From Diphasiastrum complanatum (Eukaryota > Streptophyta > Lycopodiopsida > Lycopodiales > Lycopodiaceae): a stretch of 64,000 bases of DNA. Below, one piece after another: positions 10,627-21,479 of this stretch; within the stretch, counting starts at the first letter, position 1; every line of letters begins with the position of its first letter. The position numbers and the translations under genes were made by a program. The stretch is from NCBI GenBank assembly GCA_029204225.1, contig CM055102.1, positions 40,227,220-40,291,219 of the forward strand. Direction: 5' to 3'. The notes beneath the pieces are model-generated. The model worked only from the letters and a program-made list of their open reading frames with translations. It ran no database searches and was not told the DNA's origin.

Positions 10627-11766
10627 TGTTGGAAATAGGGTAAATAATGTAATGCGGAAACTTCCTACTTCCAATGCATGACTATGCCTATCAAAAATTA
10701 AACATAGCGGTAGTGATGAAAATCACGTTCAATCTTTAGCAACTAACTTTGAAATTGCTAGATACTAAGTGATTACGTAGCCAAACATAAAGTATTAAAT
10801 TCGCAGATTTCTATTAGTTACAAAAGCAATACAAAGATGCATGCATTATGACATATATTGAACGCAATAAGAAGATAATATTGATTCAGAAAAGAAAAAT
10901 CAAATGCTAATGAGCGCAAAACGATAGCGGATAGAAAACGCGCATCTAAGTTGTCTCTGAGTAACTGAGAATAAGTCTGATAATAAGCAGCTCTACTGAT
11001 AAGCAGTAGCGCAATAGCAACTCTAAAATAAATCTCTAAAAGACTGACCCAGAATGCTCAAGAGAGTTCAAGCTTGAAAGCTTGATAGAGAGCTAACAAC
11101 AATACTTTTGATTGTGAATGATATGCTTGATAAGAGCGCAGGAAGCGTCGTGTAATAACACTCAACTCCTTTACAATTCACAATGTTGATTCGTTGCTTC
11201 AGAACTTGAACAACCGATTATACTAAGTAGGTCGTCAAATGCGATTGTCAGTTAGCTGGTGTCCGCTGGCATTCATCCAATTCCTTCTCAGAAATTGATT
11301 ATTGATAAGCAATGAAATTGGCCGTAAACAGTCTGTCTACATAAATGAACTAAAACTGTCACTCCACAGATATGAACTAAAATTGTCACAGACGAGAGTG
11401 CCGCAAAAGATGACAATGTTGGCTTTTTGCGATAAAGAGGACAATGTCATAAAATTTTATTTCCTTCATATTTGAGGTAGTTCCACAACTACCAGAGTCT
11501 TTTTCTTAACATTTGAGGCACTTTGAAGAATGCGACTTTGCAGTTTAACTCGCAATTCCTGACAGGCGAAAAAAGCGAAAAATACAACACTGCATATTTA
11601 CACGTAATTCTTGACAGGTGAACTCCGTGTATTTCTGTAGACTATGTAAAAACACTTGTAAATCTGCAGACTGTGTAAAGACACGGGAAAATCCTCAGAA
11701 CTGGATAAACAATGGATGAGGATTAAAACTGATCAGTTGATTAGTAAAAAGGAGAATAATCCAACA
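10627..11766 (-). repeat. Copia-3 5' LTR (1140 bp)
   Basis: Termini TGTTGG...CCAACA on the minus strand. It is more than twice the length of the related 507-bp LTR at 25208-25714. The extra length is mostly in U3, where phrases such as CTGTCA(A/G)GAATT and GTTTTTACA/GTCTTTACA recur. The primer site for initiator tRNA-Met abuts its 3' end. Confidence 0.75.
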
Positions 11767-11771
11767 GGCAC

Positions 11772-12500
11772 AACAATCAATCTTTTGATAATAATGAGTG
11801 CAATTTCCATTACTATATTCATTATTATCTCTACAAGTATACAAGAAAGGGGAATCACACATTTGCTTATGATGATATCCAGCTAGTCATTTTTTGATAA
11901 ACATAAGTTATATTATAAGAGATCTTTGCACGACATGATTCATAAGAAATAATATTGTCAATCTTTTTTCCAATTTAGATTATTTGATGTCATTGACTAT
12001 TGTGATTTTAAAAACTAGCAAGAGGAATTTCATTTGTACAATTTGAAATATCTCATTCTTTATTCTATTGATTATATACACATAGATTTTAATAATGTGA
12101 AAATAGCTATTTGCAGATAAATCAATTGTCCTAATAATTGACCATTCCTTGTAAAGATATACATTTTTTCCAAATCAATAAAACGTTTTCTAGATAATAC
12201 TTGAATCGATTATAATTGGTATGAGTGCAACCAATGCAAGCAACAAAACCAGAATAATGATTTGGTTCTAATTGAAATTCCAAAAATACAAGAAGATTCA
12301 TCGTAATAGTTGATAATCTTCCTGAAGAATAATAGATAGAAAGTTATAAAGATTAAAAAAAAAACACAATCATTACTGAAGGACACAAATACTTTTAGGC
12401 CACATTTCTAGGTGATCCCAACCAGCAATGGAATTTTCGGCACATCGACAATTAAAACGACCAACCGAGCATCATCAACAATTGTAGATGTAAATTGCAT
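11772..12500. other. Intergenic, nothing assigned
   Basis: Very AT-rich sequence with no supported reading frame, repeat or RNA gene. Confidence 0.4.
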
Positions 12501-12505
12501 AGTGT

Positions 12506-12960
12506 GAAGAATTTCAGATCATTAAGATCCAAAATAACTCTAAGATCTTTGATTACTTAAGATAGCACATCTAGCACCATTGACAATGTAGAAAACTAGC
12601 TCTATTAATGCATAGAAGCTTCAAACTCTAATAGAACTTGACAAAATCAGATATGAATGATAAAGTATTGTTGATGTCCATATAAAACTAGTAAGCTACT
12701 ATATTTCACATGTGTGAATGCAACGAACATCAAACCAATTGATTCTACACACAAAAAGTTAAGATATCGACACCAGTGTGCACCAATGAGTATGGAACCC
12801 CAAAAAAATCTCATGTATAAGCATGAATGAGAGTAGAGAGAGAATGTATCTCTTCCCACGTGTGTACATCTATTTATAATAGGTCCATGCCTATTTTGGA
12901 TCTTAGTTTTCCTCCATAGAAACTTCTAGATCAAAAACCTTATCAACAATATGACTAGAT
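12506..12960 (-). repeat. Copia LTR fragment (minus) with conserved CACATGTG motif
   Basis: On the minus strand a TATAAATA box at 12878-12871 is followed about 150 bp downstream by a near-palindrome, written on the plus strand as TTCACATGTGTGAA (12705-12718). This spacing matches the complete copia-4 LTRs and several others here. No primer site or tract is attached, so it is an isolated LTR or fragment; the boundaries are estimates. Confidence 0.45.
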
Positions 12961-12974
12961 TCATGTATCTAGCA

Positions 12975-13112
12975 TTTAAATTAATAGAACTGCTCCAATT
13001 GCAATATCACTTGCGTCCGTTCTCACGACGTAAGGTAAATATGGATTTGCAATTTGTAACACGGGAGTTGAAACAATCATTGTTTTAAGTTTCTCAAAAT
13101 ATTGATTCAATA
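12975..13112 (-). pseudogene. Ty3/gypsy RT-RNase H junction fragment
   Basis: The minus frame reads YFEKLKTMIVSTPVLQIA and then VVRTDASDIAIGAVLL, the connection between RT and RNase H of gypsy elements (consensus ...APVL...TDASDxAIGAVL). About 45 codons survive. It lies directly beside the LINE fragment that starts near 13115. There is no ATG, so it does not appear as an ordinary ORF. Confidence 0.75.
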
Positions 13113-13114
13113 AT

Positions 13115-13241
13115 TCTCTCTCTTCTCATCTTTCTATTGATGAATAACTCCACTCAGCCCTTAAATCCCTCAACATAGATAAAATCTCTGGCCTTGAAGA
13201 GTCACCCCTGATTTCTTTCTAGCTGATTGGAACATTGTTGG
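13115..13241 (+). pseudogene. LINE reverse transcriptase, 5' part (interrupted by copia-4)
   Basis: The plus strand reads ALKSLNIDKISGLEE, a decayed form of the LINE RT motif 'al..l...KSPGPDG...F', followed by the expected F..W-like stretch with stops. It continues on the other side of copia-4 at 19400, where the same RT proceeds with NYRPLTMLDTSYKIVAKA. The endonuclease region is absent upstream. Confidence 0.65.
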
Positions 13242-13923
13242 TGTAAAAATTACAGCAAATAAGGATCCTAAAACACTTGAAATGATGAGGAAAACAATAG
13301 ATTATGATTTCATAAGATTAGCACAAGTTGAACCATCAAAATCCATCAAAAACCTATGCTTGAACCTCACTAAATGGCCCAAATCCTTGAAGAAGGCTTC
13401 ACACGTGTGAAAGTACGGCCTCCCACAGTCTGAGTACTGTACACCAGACCTACATTCAATCCTATAATCATTAGTAATCACAAGTACTCAAACAATTATG
13501 AACATAGAGAGCAATTGCACCATTATGAGAGAAAAAACATGAAATTGCTTGATTGATTTTGGTGAGATATCATCACCTATATATACATGATCCATCACGG
13601 TTTTGGGCAGGTATGAGTAGCCCTAAACCTATCCCTAATGCTAATTTTGGTGGATCTTTCATCCCTACCAAGTTAGGGTTGGAATCTTGGAGATCCCTCG
13701 ACAATGCAAAAATTACCAAAAATAGCTCCTATTTTTTCTCCCTTGTATCTAAGCATAATTTGGACTCATTCCAAAGGTTCTAACACTTAGGTCTACTTGA
13801 GAACATCCTTATGAATGGAATCCTATGCTATTTGGCACGTGTGACAAGCCACATCATGACCATTTAACTATTTACAAGTCATATGACCAAAACTAGTCAA
13901 GCTAGAATTGTGAATTTTTAACA
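13242..13923 (-). repeat. Copia-4 3' LTR
   Basis: 682 bp, termini TGTTAAAAATTC...AATTTTTACA on the minus strand. It differs from the 5' LTR at four sites: near 13527 (G versus A), 13621 (C versus A), 13700 (G versus A) and 13803 (G versus T). A TATA box is at 13585-13578 and the palindrome TTCACACGTGTGAA at 13398-13411. Confidence 0.96.
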
Positions 13924-13937
13924 CTCCTCCTCACTAT
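13924..13937 (-). other. Polypurine tract of copia-4
   Basis: ATAGTGAGGAGGAG between the gag-pol stop codon and the 3' LTR. The same GAGGAGGAG tract precedes the 3' LTR of copia-6 (51840-51848). Confidence 0.9.
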
Positions 13938-16900
13938 CTAGCTTGGTTCAATCATTGCTTTACTAATCACTCCAAGTGATGATCTGAACTTCATAAAAGG
14001 TGTCCTTTGAAGTGGTTTAGTAAGTAGATCAGCTACACATTCATTGCTTGGAACATGCTCCAAAGCAATCTCCTTGGCTTGCACCATTTCTCTCACAAAG
14101 TGATGGCATATCTCAATGTGCTTAGATCTTGCATGGAAGATTGGGTTAGATGCAAGGTGTTGGGCTGATATATTGTCATTGTAGATGATTGGTGCCTCCT
14201 CTGAATCCATGATCTTTAGTTCCACCAATAATCTCTTGATCCAAAGTACCTCCTTTGTAGTGGTTGTCAAAGCTTTGTACTCGGCCTCAGTTGAAGATAG
14301 AGATATAGTTTCTTGCTTTTTTGAAAGCCATGAAACCACACCTTCTCCTATGAAAGTTGAATAGGCACTTGTTGATTTCCTATCCCTCTTGTCCCCTGCA
14401 AAATCTGAATCACTAAATGCATGAAGGTTAATCACATCTCCTCTATATAGAATCCCAAAATCCAATGTACCCGAGATGTATCTTAGAATCCTCTTAGCCT
14501 TTTTCCAATGGATATTCAATGGCTTTTGCATGGATTGGCTCGACCTACATACACTAAAGCTAAGATCTGGTCTAGTTATAGTGATCCACATTAAGGAACC
14601 TATAAGTTGCCTAAACAAAGTGATGTCCATGAAGGATCTTTCATCATCTTCATTTGGCACTTTTACATCTTGCTCCATTGGTGTGTCAACACTTTTGCAT
14701 ACTTCCATCTTAAACTTCTTCAAAAGACTTTGAGCATAGTTTACTTGACTTATAAAGATAAAATCAGACCCTCTAAGTACTTCTATGCCTAAGATGAAGT
14801 GAAGACACCCTAGATCTACCATCTTGAACTCTAAGGATAGATCTATCTTGATTTTTTCAATACCATCAACACTATTTCCACTAATGATGATGTCATCTAC
14901 ATAAATGAGTAAAAGTACAATACCAACATCATCAAACTTAATGTAAAGAGTGGGATCATATTCACTTTGAACAAAAGAAAGTGAAATAAGATAGCAATGT
15001 AGTCTTGAATTCCAAGATCTCGAGGCTTGCTTCAAGCCATAGATGCTTCTTTGGAGATGGCATACTTTGTTCTCCATTCCATGCTTGATGAACCCTTGTG
15101 GCTGCTCCATATAGATATCCTCTTCCAAAAAACCATTCAAGAAAGCATTAGAGACATCCATTTGACATAGAATCCATCCAAAATGTGATGCAAGTGCAAT
15201 GATTAGTCTTATTGTGACCATCTTGGCCACGGGTGCAAAAGTTTCCTCATAGTCTATCCCTCTCTCTTGAGCATAACCTTTTGCAACTAATCTTGCTTTA
15301 TGTTTGTTAACACTCCCATTTGCATTCAACTTAAGCTTGAAGACCCACTTGCATCCTATTACATTCCTTTGAGGTCTCTCAACAAGCAACCAAGTTTCAT
15401 TCTCAATCAAGGCATCATACTCATCCAACATAGCTTTATACCATTCTTTGGAGTTCAATGCATCTTCAACGTTAGACGGTTCTTCAAAACTAGATAAAGC
15501 ATAAGAAGTGGATGAGATACCCTCAACTTGCTGTCCTTTGCCTTGATATGTGAGCCTTGATGGCTCCACTTTTGCCCTTGAAGATCTCCTTGGTGTGATA
15601 GGTGGGTTTGGTGCTTGCTCCTCCATGAGCTCCTCCTCAAAACCAAGATCTTGCTCCTCGGCCATCTTCTTCTTGATTGTTGGAGCACTTGAGCCTTCTT
15701 CAAGCATATGCATATGATGTTCATCAAAGATGACATCCCTTGAAACAACAAATTTGTTCAAGGATGGGAGATAGACTTTGTAGCCCTTGCTTGAGCTTGC
15801 ATATCCAAGCATGATCCCTCTTGTGGAAGATGGATCCTCCTTGGTTCTTGTTTCCAATGGCACATGCACATAACATATACACCCAAAAACTTTCAAGTGA
15901 TTAAGATTGGGTTTCTTTCCATACAACATCTCATAAGGAGTCTTGCCTTCAATTGCTTTGCAAGACACCCTATTCATCAAGTAGTTTGCACATACAAGAG
16001 ACTCACCCCAAAAGGATTTGGGCAAACAAGCATCTAATCTTAAAGCCTTAGAACATTCACATAATGTTCTATTCCTTCTTTCAGCAACTCCATTTTGTTG
16101 AGGAGTGTAAGGACAAGAAGTCTCTTTCTTGATCCCTTCCTCCTCACAAAAGGCCTTGAACTCATTGGAGATGAATTCTCCACCATTGTCACTTATAAGA
16201 ATCTTGATGCTATGATTATGATGCTTTTCCACAAACAACTTGAACTTTACAAAAGTATCAAATACTTGAGACTTGCAGGAAAGTAAGAACACCCAACAAT
16301 ATCTTGAGTAGTCATCAATGAAGGTTAACAACATGGATGAACCTCCATTAGATTTGGTGCTAGCAATGTGCACATCCGAGTGTATGAGTTCAAGAGGATG
16401 AGATGACTTTGTGATGGAGTTAGGAAACACCTTCTTATGTGCCTTGGATAAGGCACAAGCTTCACAAACCTTGTCTTCCTTCCCAATAGACCTTGGTAGG
16501 CCTAAAGCATACTCCTCCTTGATCATAGCCTCCATGGAACCCGAGTTGACATGTCCAAGTCTTTTGTGCCATAAAGTAAAGGTAGATATCTTGCTCTTCT
16601 CGGCCAACATGACAACATTAGTATCCAAAAATGCATCCAACTTATAAAGTTTGCCAAGTCTAGTGCCCTTAGCCACTATCTTACCCTTCTTCTTGATGAA
16701 ACATTCATTTGAAGCAAAGTCAATATTGAAACCATTGTCTACCATTTGGCCAACACTTAGTAGATTCTTTGTTATTTTAGGAATGTACAAAACACCTTCT
16801 ATGTTGATCTTTTTGGAAGATCCTAAGCAAAGGGGAATGCTACCAACTCCTTCAATCTTACAAGCTTCATCATTTGCTGTATAGATAGACTTTATAGGTC

Positions 16901-17906
16901 CATCATAAGATAAGAGAGAAGAGAAAAACTCCCTTTTACTAGTCATGTGTGAACTAGCACCCGAGTCAATCCACCAAGGATCTTCTCCTTTGAAGCTTGT
17001 TGAAGAAAATATGGACATCATGAGAGAGTCCTCATGTGAACTCTCCTCCTCCTCCTCTTTGCTCATGTTGGCTTGGCTTTGATCTTGCTTCCTCTTGAAG
17101 CATTCCGAGGCATAATGCCCCACCTTGCTACAATAGTAGCACTTCACCTTTGATTTGTCCTTCTTGACTTTGGTGGTTGATGGAGATGCCTTTGGGGGTC
17201 CTTCTTGATCCTCAAGCTTTGTAGACTTCTTGAATGTTGATCCTTTGCCTTTGGACTTGCCTTTGCCTTTGGTGAAGAGAGCTTGGTCATATCCACCTTG
17301 GATGGAAAGCCTATCCATCCTCTCTTGCATTTGGCTCCTTCTTGATTCCTCGGCCATGAGTGTGCCTTGGAGTTCTTCAAGTATGGGTAGCTTACCCATA
17401 ATTGCATATCCCTGAACCAAATTGTCAAATTCAAAGCTTAGTCCATTCAATATGAGTTGAACAAGCTCTTCATCCTTGATAGGGTCACCTATAAAGGCTA
17501 GCTCTTTGTTCAATTCCTTTACTCTTAGGACAAAAGTATGTGCACTCTCTCCTTTCTTTTGATAGCTTCTATAGATTTGATTCTTCAAAGCTAACATTCT
17601 AGTTTGGTTCTTGGATTCATAGACCTTTTGCAAAGTCTCCCAAGCATCTTGAGCTGAAGTGCAATCTCCTACCTCTCTTAAGAGTTCATTTGCAACATTC
17701 ATTTTTATGCAATGTAGTGCAACATTGCACCTCTTGATGTATTTGGCTTTTTCTTGAGGATGAATAGGTTCACCCTCCTTACCATTTACAATTTCCATCA
17801 GATCTTGCATGATCATGATAGATTCCATTCTAACTTTCCATATGGAATAGTTAGTTTTGTTGAGCCTTTCATTAGTATCCAAAAGATATGCATTTATAGA
17901 TGCCAT
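13938..17906 (-). CDS. Ty1/copia gag-pol polyprotein, intact, 1322 aa (copia-4)
   Basis: One uninterrupted frame starting MASINAYLLDTNERLN, the same start as the copia-6 gag (MGSIGAYLLEASERLN). Domains in order: gag core (residues 1-250); zinc knuckle CYYCSKVGHYASEC (about 254-267); aspartic protease with WWIDSGASSHMT (about 307-318); pre-integrase (LWHKRLGHV); integrase with catalytic D in HSDV (about 509), D in SDNGGEF (about 570) and E in QQNGVAERRNR (about 607); RT with KWVFKLK, MDVSNAFLNG and the catalytic IYVDDII (about 1000); RNase H with SDSDFAGD (about 1165), SSTEAEY and YNDN. The C-terminus has DLLTKPLQ. Length is usual for the family. The stop codon lies 14 nt before the 3' LTR. 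Gag and pol share one frame with no visible shift signal, as in most plant copia elements. Confidence 0.97.
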   Translation of the reverse strand: MASINAYLLDTNERLNKTNYSIWKVRMESIMIMQDLMEIVNGKEGEPIHPQEKAKYIKRCNVALHCIKMNVANELLREVGDCTSAQDAWETLQKVYESKNQTRMLALKNQIYRSYQKKGESAHTFVLRVKELNKELAFIGDPIKDEELVQLILNGLSFEFDNLVQGYAIMGKLPILEELQGTLMAEESRRSQMQERMDRLSIQGGYDQALFTKGKGKSKGKGSTFKKSTKLEDQEGPPKASPSTTKVKKDKSKVKCYYCSKVGHYASECFKRKQDQSQANMSKEEEEESSHEDSLMMSIFSSTSFKGEDPWWIDSGASSHMTSKREFFSSLLSYDGPIKSIYTANDEACKIEGVGSIPLCLGSSKKINIEGVLYIPKITKNLLSVGQMVDNGFNIDFASNECFIKKKGKIVAKGTRLGKLYKLDAFLDTNVVMLAEKSKISTFTLWHKRLGHVNSGSMEAMIKEEYALGLPRSIGKEDKVCEACALSKAHKKVFPNSITKSSHPLELIHSDVHIASTKSNGGSSMLLTFIDDYSRYCWVFLLSCKSQVFDTFVKFKLFVEKHHNHSIKILISDNGGEFISNEFKAFCEEEGIKKETSCPYTPQQNGVAERRNRTLCECSKALRLDACLPKSFWGESLVCANYLMNRVSCKAIEGKTPYEMLYGKKPNLNHLKVFGCICYVHVPLETRTKEDPSSTRGIMLGYASSSKGYKVYLPSLNKFVVSRDVIFDEHHMHMLEEGSSAPTIKKKMAEEQDLGFEEELMEEQAPNPPITPRRSSRAKVEPSRLTYQGKGQQVEGISSTSYALSSFEEPSNVEDALNSKEWYKAMLDEYDALIENETWLLVERPQRNVIGCKWVFKLKLNANGSVNKHKARLVAKGYAQERGIDYEETFAPVAKMVTIRLIIALASHFGWILCQMDVSNAFLNGFLEEDIYMEQPQGFIKHGMENKVCHLQRSIYGLKQASRSWNSRLHCYLISLSFVQSEYDPTLYIKFDDVGIVLLLIYVDDIIISGNSVDGIEKIKIDLSLEFKMVDLGCLHFILGIEVLRGSDFIFISQVNYAQSLLKKFKMEVCKSVDTPMEQDVKVPNEDDERSFMDITLFRQLIGSLMWITITRPDLSFSVCRSSQSMQKPLNIHWKKAKRILRYISGTLDFGILYRGDVINLHAFSDSDFAGDKRDRKSTSAYSTFIGEGVVSWLSKKQETISLSSTEAEYKALTTTTKEVLWIKRLLVELKIMDSEEAPIIYNDNISAQHLASNPIFHARSKHIEICHHFVREMVQAKEIALEHVPSNECVADLLTKPLQRTPFMKFRSSLGVISKAMIEPS

Positions 17907-18704
17907 CTAGTCTCCTAGTCAAGGACTTGACACAAATGAAGGTTACTTCTATTGATTTGATTGAAGGTCTACCTTATCCCACTTCTTAGGGACCTGAAAA
18001 TATCAGTAATAGACTTCCTATAAAGATCTAAGAATGATCTCTAACAAAATCAAATCATAGAATACTAGAAACAATGCACTTGCTTGATTGAAGTAGACAA
18101 TACTAGTAGAATTGACCCTCTTTCTATAAAGAACATTAAAGCTTCCAAATGATCTGATCAAGAGTGAATTTCAGCAACCTAATATACTTCCAAAATCACT
18201 TGTAAAAGATCTAAATGGAACTTAATGAGGATGCAACACAATCTACTATCCAATCACAAGCAAAAAATGATCAAAATTGATGAAAAATTGATCTAATTTG
18301 GTGCATAAGTCAAGCAATGGTTGGACTGAACCTAAATCACTTTAGGAGGTGCCTACTACACCTTAGAACAGCCTTGAAGAGTCCCCAAAACTCTGATCTT
18401 CCCTCTCCTTGAATGCTAGAAAGCCTCCTCTATGAAATCACCTCCAAAACTCGCTTAGAAATCAATGCTTGGAGCAAGCAAAACTTGCTATCTTGGTAAT
18501 GTGAATTGAATTCAACTTTGCCTCTGGTTTTAGACACCTAAACACCTGAAAATGAAGTCACACAACACCAATCTCCAATATATTTGACTCACTTTGAGTT
18601 CTAGAATCAATACTAGATGCTAAGATCCAATCTACACAAGATTTAGATCAAAAATTGTGATCAAATTGAATGAAAACCAAGGATTTAGCTCATTTCAGCC
18701 TTTA
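17907..18704 (-). other. Copia-4 untranslated leader
   Basis: About 800 nt between the primer site and the gag start, without conserved reading frames. No copy of the CACACGTGTG palindrome occurs here, unlike the leaders at 29.4 and 49.4 kb. Confidence 0.7.
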
Positions 18705-18717
18705 GGCTCTGATACCA
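18705..18717 (-). promoter_or_regulatory. Primer-binding site of copia-4
   Basis: TGGTATCAGAGCC directly after the 5' LTR terminus (...TTTTTACA). This matches the 3' end of plant initiator tRNA-Met, the usual copia primer. Confidence 0.93.
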
Positions 18718-19399
18718 TGTAAAAATTACAGCAAATAAGGATCCTAAAACACTTGAAATGATGAGGAAAACAATAGATTATGATTTCATAAGATTAGCAC
18801 AAGTTGAACCATCAAAATCCATCAAAAACCTATGCTTGAACCTCACTAAATGGCCCAAATCCTTGAAGAAGGCTTCACACGTGTGAAAGTACGGCCTCCC
18901 ACAGTCTGAGTACTGTACACCAGACCTACATTCAATCCTATAATCATTAGTAATCACAAGTACTCAAACAATTATGAACATAGAGAGCAATTGCACCATT
19001 ATGAGAAAAAAAACATGAAATTGCTTGATTGATTTTGGTGAGATATCATCACCTATATATACATGATCCATCACGGTTTTGGGCAGGTATGAGTAGACCT
19101 AAACCTATCCCTAATGCTAATTTTGGTGGATCTTTCATCCCTACCAAGTTAGGGTTGGAATCTTGGAGATCCCTCAACAATGCAAAAATTACCAAAAATA
19201 GCTCCTATTTTTTCTCCCTTGTATCTAAGCATAATTTGGACTCATTCCAAAGGTTCTAACACTTAGGTCTACTTGATAACATCCTTATGAATGGAATCCT
19301 ATGCTATTTGGCACGTGTGACAAGCCACATCATGACCATTTAACTATTTACAAGTCATATGACCAAAACTAGTCAAGCTAGAATTGTGAATTTTTAACA
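18718..19399 (-). repeat. Copia-4 5' LTR
   Basis: 682 bp, same termini as the 3' LTR. It drives the element: TATATATA at 19061-19054 on the minus strand, then a transcribed leader containing the palindrome TTCACACGTGTGAA (18874-18887) before the LTR ends at 18718 next to the primer site. Confidence 0.96.
19054..19061 (-). promoter_or_regulatory. TATA box of the copia-4 5' LTR
   Basis: TATATATA followed by GGTG on the minus strand, in the middle of the LTR. Transcription would start about 30 bp downstream and run through gag-pol. The same box is at 13578-13585 in the 3' LTR. Confidence 0.65.
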
Positions 19400-21300
19400 G
19401 TTGGTCTCTCGCTCCTCCTAGCCACTAATACTACAATATCCAAGGGTTCCTTTCCGTCATCCTTTTCTCAAAGATCGATCAAACTAATCCCTAAGACTAA
19501 ATTTCCTACTAAATACTCTAACTATCGTCCTCTTACTATGCTGGATACCTCCTATAAGATAGTAGCCAAAGCCATTGCTAAGAGCATTGCCCTTTTCCTC
19601 CCCTCCCATCTTTCTAAAAGCCAAGTTGGTTTTGTTAAAACTAAATCCCTTTTCGATAACATCTTGAATGTCTGGTCAGCCATTGCTTTTCCCCCTTGAT
19701 TTAGCTACCTAGTCCTTCTTCTCAAAATCAATTTTGATAAAGCCTTCGATTGCATCAGTTGAAATTACCTTCTTGCGTGTTCTTCGTTTTTTGTGGCATC
19801 AGACAAGGCTGCCCCCCCTCCCCCTACCTATTTGTTATTGCTACGGAACTGCTCATTTACCATATTCATAGGCTCAAATCCTCTCCCTCTTTTCAACCTT
19901 TCATTTTTTGCGATGTTCCCCTTGGCCCTCAACTCTTTGCTGATGATTTGGCATGTATTATTGAGCTTCACCAGCTTTTTGTGTCTCTTCTTCTTCTTCT
20001 TTGTGAGTTAACTCGCTTTTATGATTTCTTGGCTTATTGATCAATTTTCAAAAAAAAATTGTTCTTTATCACGACGTTCTTCCCAATTGGTGCCAAGAAC
20101 TTGGACTCAACATCCTTCCCCATGGTACTATTTTTAGATATCTTAGTTTTCCTCTTTTCTTTTCTGACAACGGTCATTTCAATTGGATCTTTGAGAGAAT
20201 AAGATCCAAAATTCTTCTTTGGGACTCTTCTAACCTTTCCTTTTCATTGAGACTGATTGTTTTTAAACACATTATCTCCTTTTATTTCATCCACTTTATC
20301 TTCATCTAGTTTCTTTCCCCATCATACTCCCTTTCCATTGTTAAGACCTTCAAAAAATTTCTTTGGAACAAGAGTCACAGTCTTCTAAATTGGGATATCT
20401 GTACGGCCCCCAAAAAGTTGAGGGACTTGGGCTTCTTGAACCCTCTACCACTTCGCTCTCTCTCCTTTACAGACAAATTTACTCCAATTTCACATGTTCC
20501 CAACCTTGAACTTTTATGATGACGGGTATTCTCCCTCCTCTTCTTTTGTTTGGTGACAATATTTCTCATTCGTATTTCTTGAGTTCATTCTATCGTCTTT
20601 CCTCTTCTATATTTCTCTTTCTTCTCTATTTAAATCCATTTTATAGAGTTCTCCTTTCCATGAGAGAGCTCACGTTCTAGACAGGTGGCAGCTCCATCTC
20701 TCTACTTGAGTCTCTTTGGTTTTCTAAGACTATTACCATCAACTCTAAACATCTAGTTCTGATTGAAAACAGATTGCGTCGTAGTCTTACCCGTAAAGGC
20801 CTAGTCACATGGAACCACATCATGAATTACATATACTCTCTCAGTCTTGCATGTCTCAATGCTGACCTCAGCCTATCCAATAGAAAAACTAACTTCCTCT
20901 TTGTTGCTTTCTCTCATGGTGGCTTAGGCTCTATCTCTGTCTCCACTTCTTCTGACTACAATAACAACTGGCTTTATAAGGCTTTTGACAAGTCTGGTAA
21001 AATGTCAAACTTTTTTGTCTTCTCTGCTACCAAAGAGCCAAAATTTGCCTTCTCGTGGTTCAACTCCAAATGAAGTCTTTCTGATTCTCCTCACCTTTGG
21101 AAGACTAGATTTTGCCGAACTCACAAAATCAAAACTGGCCAATTTAGAATCTTATCTCTTAGATTTCTTCAACTCTCTCTTCATGTTCGAGCTAGTTATA
21201 AAGGTGATGTATCGCATGTCTGTTCTAAATGCAAAACTCTAGATGAGGATGCGACTTGTTCTTTTATTGCTATGCTCTATTATGAAAATCTGCGGGTGAT
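19400..21300 (+). pseudogene. LINE reverse transcriptase, 3' part
   Basis: Continues the LINE frame interrupted by copia-4. Visible motifs are NYRPLTMLDTSYKIVAKAIAKSI, SQVGFV, the IRQGCPPSPYLFVIATE motif, the catalytic FADD box (19936-19947), and late in the sequence a zf-RVT-like Cys pair CSKCKTLDEDATCSF near 21218. Numerous stops and frameshifts are present, so it is long dead. The order and motifs fit an L1-type plant LINE ORF2. The endonuclease and ORF1 are missing, typical of 5'-truncated copies, but here the 5' side ends in a gypsy fragment. Confidence 0.82.
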
Positions 21301-21479
21301 CTTTTTACTGCACGCTTTCATGTCAGATTCAGGAGATTTAGCCGCATAGATTTATTGTTGAATCATATTGCTTTTGATGATATTAAAGATAATGCTTTCT
21401 AGCAATGCATTAGAGTCATTAATCTCTAGAACATTTGGTTAGATAGAAATAGTAGGGAATTTGGGAATGATGCAAGTTA

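Larger units (their letters stand above)
10024..11766 (-). mobile_element. Internally deleted copia element (copia-3) with 5-bp target duplication
   Basis: A minus-strand element bounded by the direct repeat GGCAC at 10019-10023 and 11767-11771. From its 5' end it has a long LTR (11766-10627, starts TGTTGGATTATTC, ends CAACA), primer site TGGTATCAAAGC just below 10627, a leader, the first part of gag (about 10425-10077), and then only the last ~53 bp of the 3' LTR (10076-10024, ATGCATTGGAAGTAGGAAG to CTGACA). Protease, integrase, RT, RNase H and most of the 3' LTR are deleted with one clean junction near 10077. The matching target repeats show it moved as a unit or was deleted after insertion. 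The family is that of the plus-strand copy at 25208. Confidence 0.85.
13242..19399 (-). mobile_element. Complete Ty1/copia retrotransposon (copia-4), 6158 bp
   Basis: Bounded by the 5-bp target duplication GTTGG at 13237-13241 and 19400-19404. It has two LTRs of 682 bp each (13242-13923 and 18718-19399), differing by eye at four positions. A tRNA-Met primer site (TGGTATCAGAGCC, minus, 18717-18705) abuts the 5' LTR, and a polypurine tract (GTGAGGAGGAG) abuts the 3' LTR. A single open frame encodes gag-pol. All parts needed for autonomous movement are visible and unbroken. It is inserted in an old LINE RT gene. The near-identical LTRs mean a recent insertion; an age needs the species' substitution rate (divergence about 4/682, divided by twice the rate). 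Confidence 0.96.

Noticed and set aside
12647-12859. 70-codon minus frame
   Set aside because: Lies within an LTR fragment and spans its TATA-to-motif region; not a gene.
14476-17434. Plus-strand and shifted minus-strand frames of 60-98 codons within copia-4
   Set aside because: They lie inside the intact 1322-codon gag-pol frame and have no motifs; they are shadows.
13242-19399. A dated age for copia-4
   Set aside because: The LTR difference can be counted, but the substitution rate depends on the unknown species, so no age is given.
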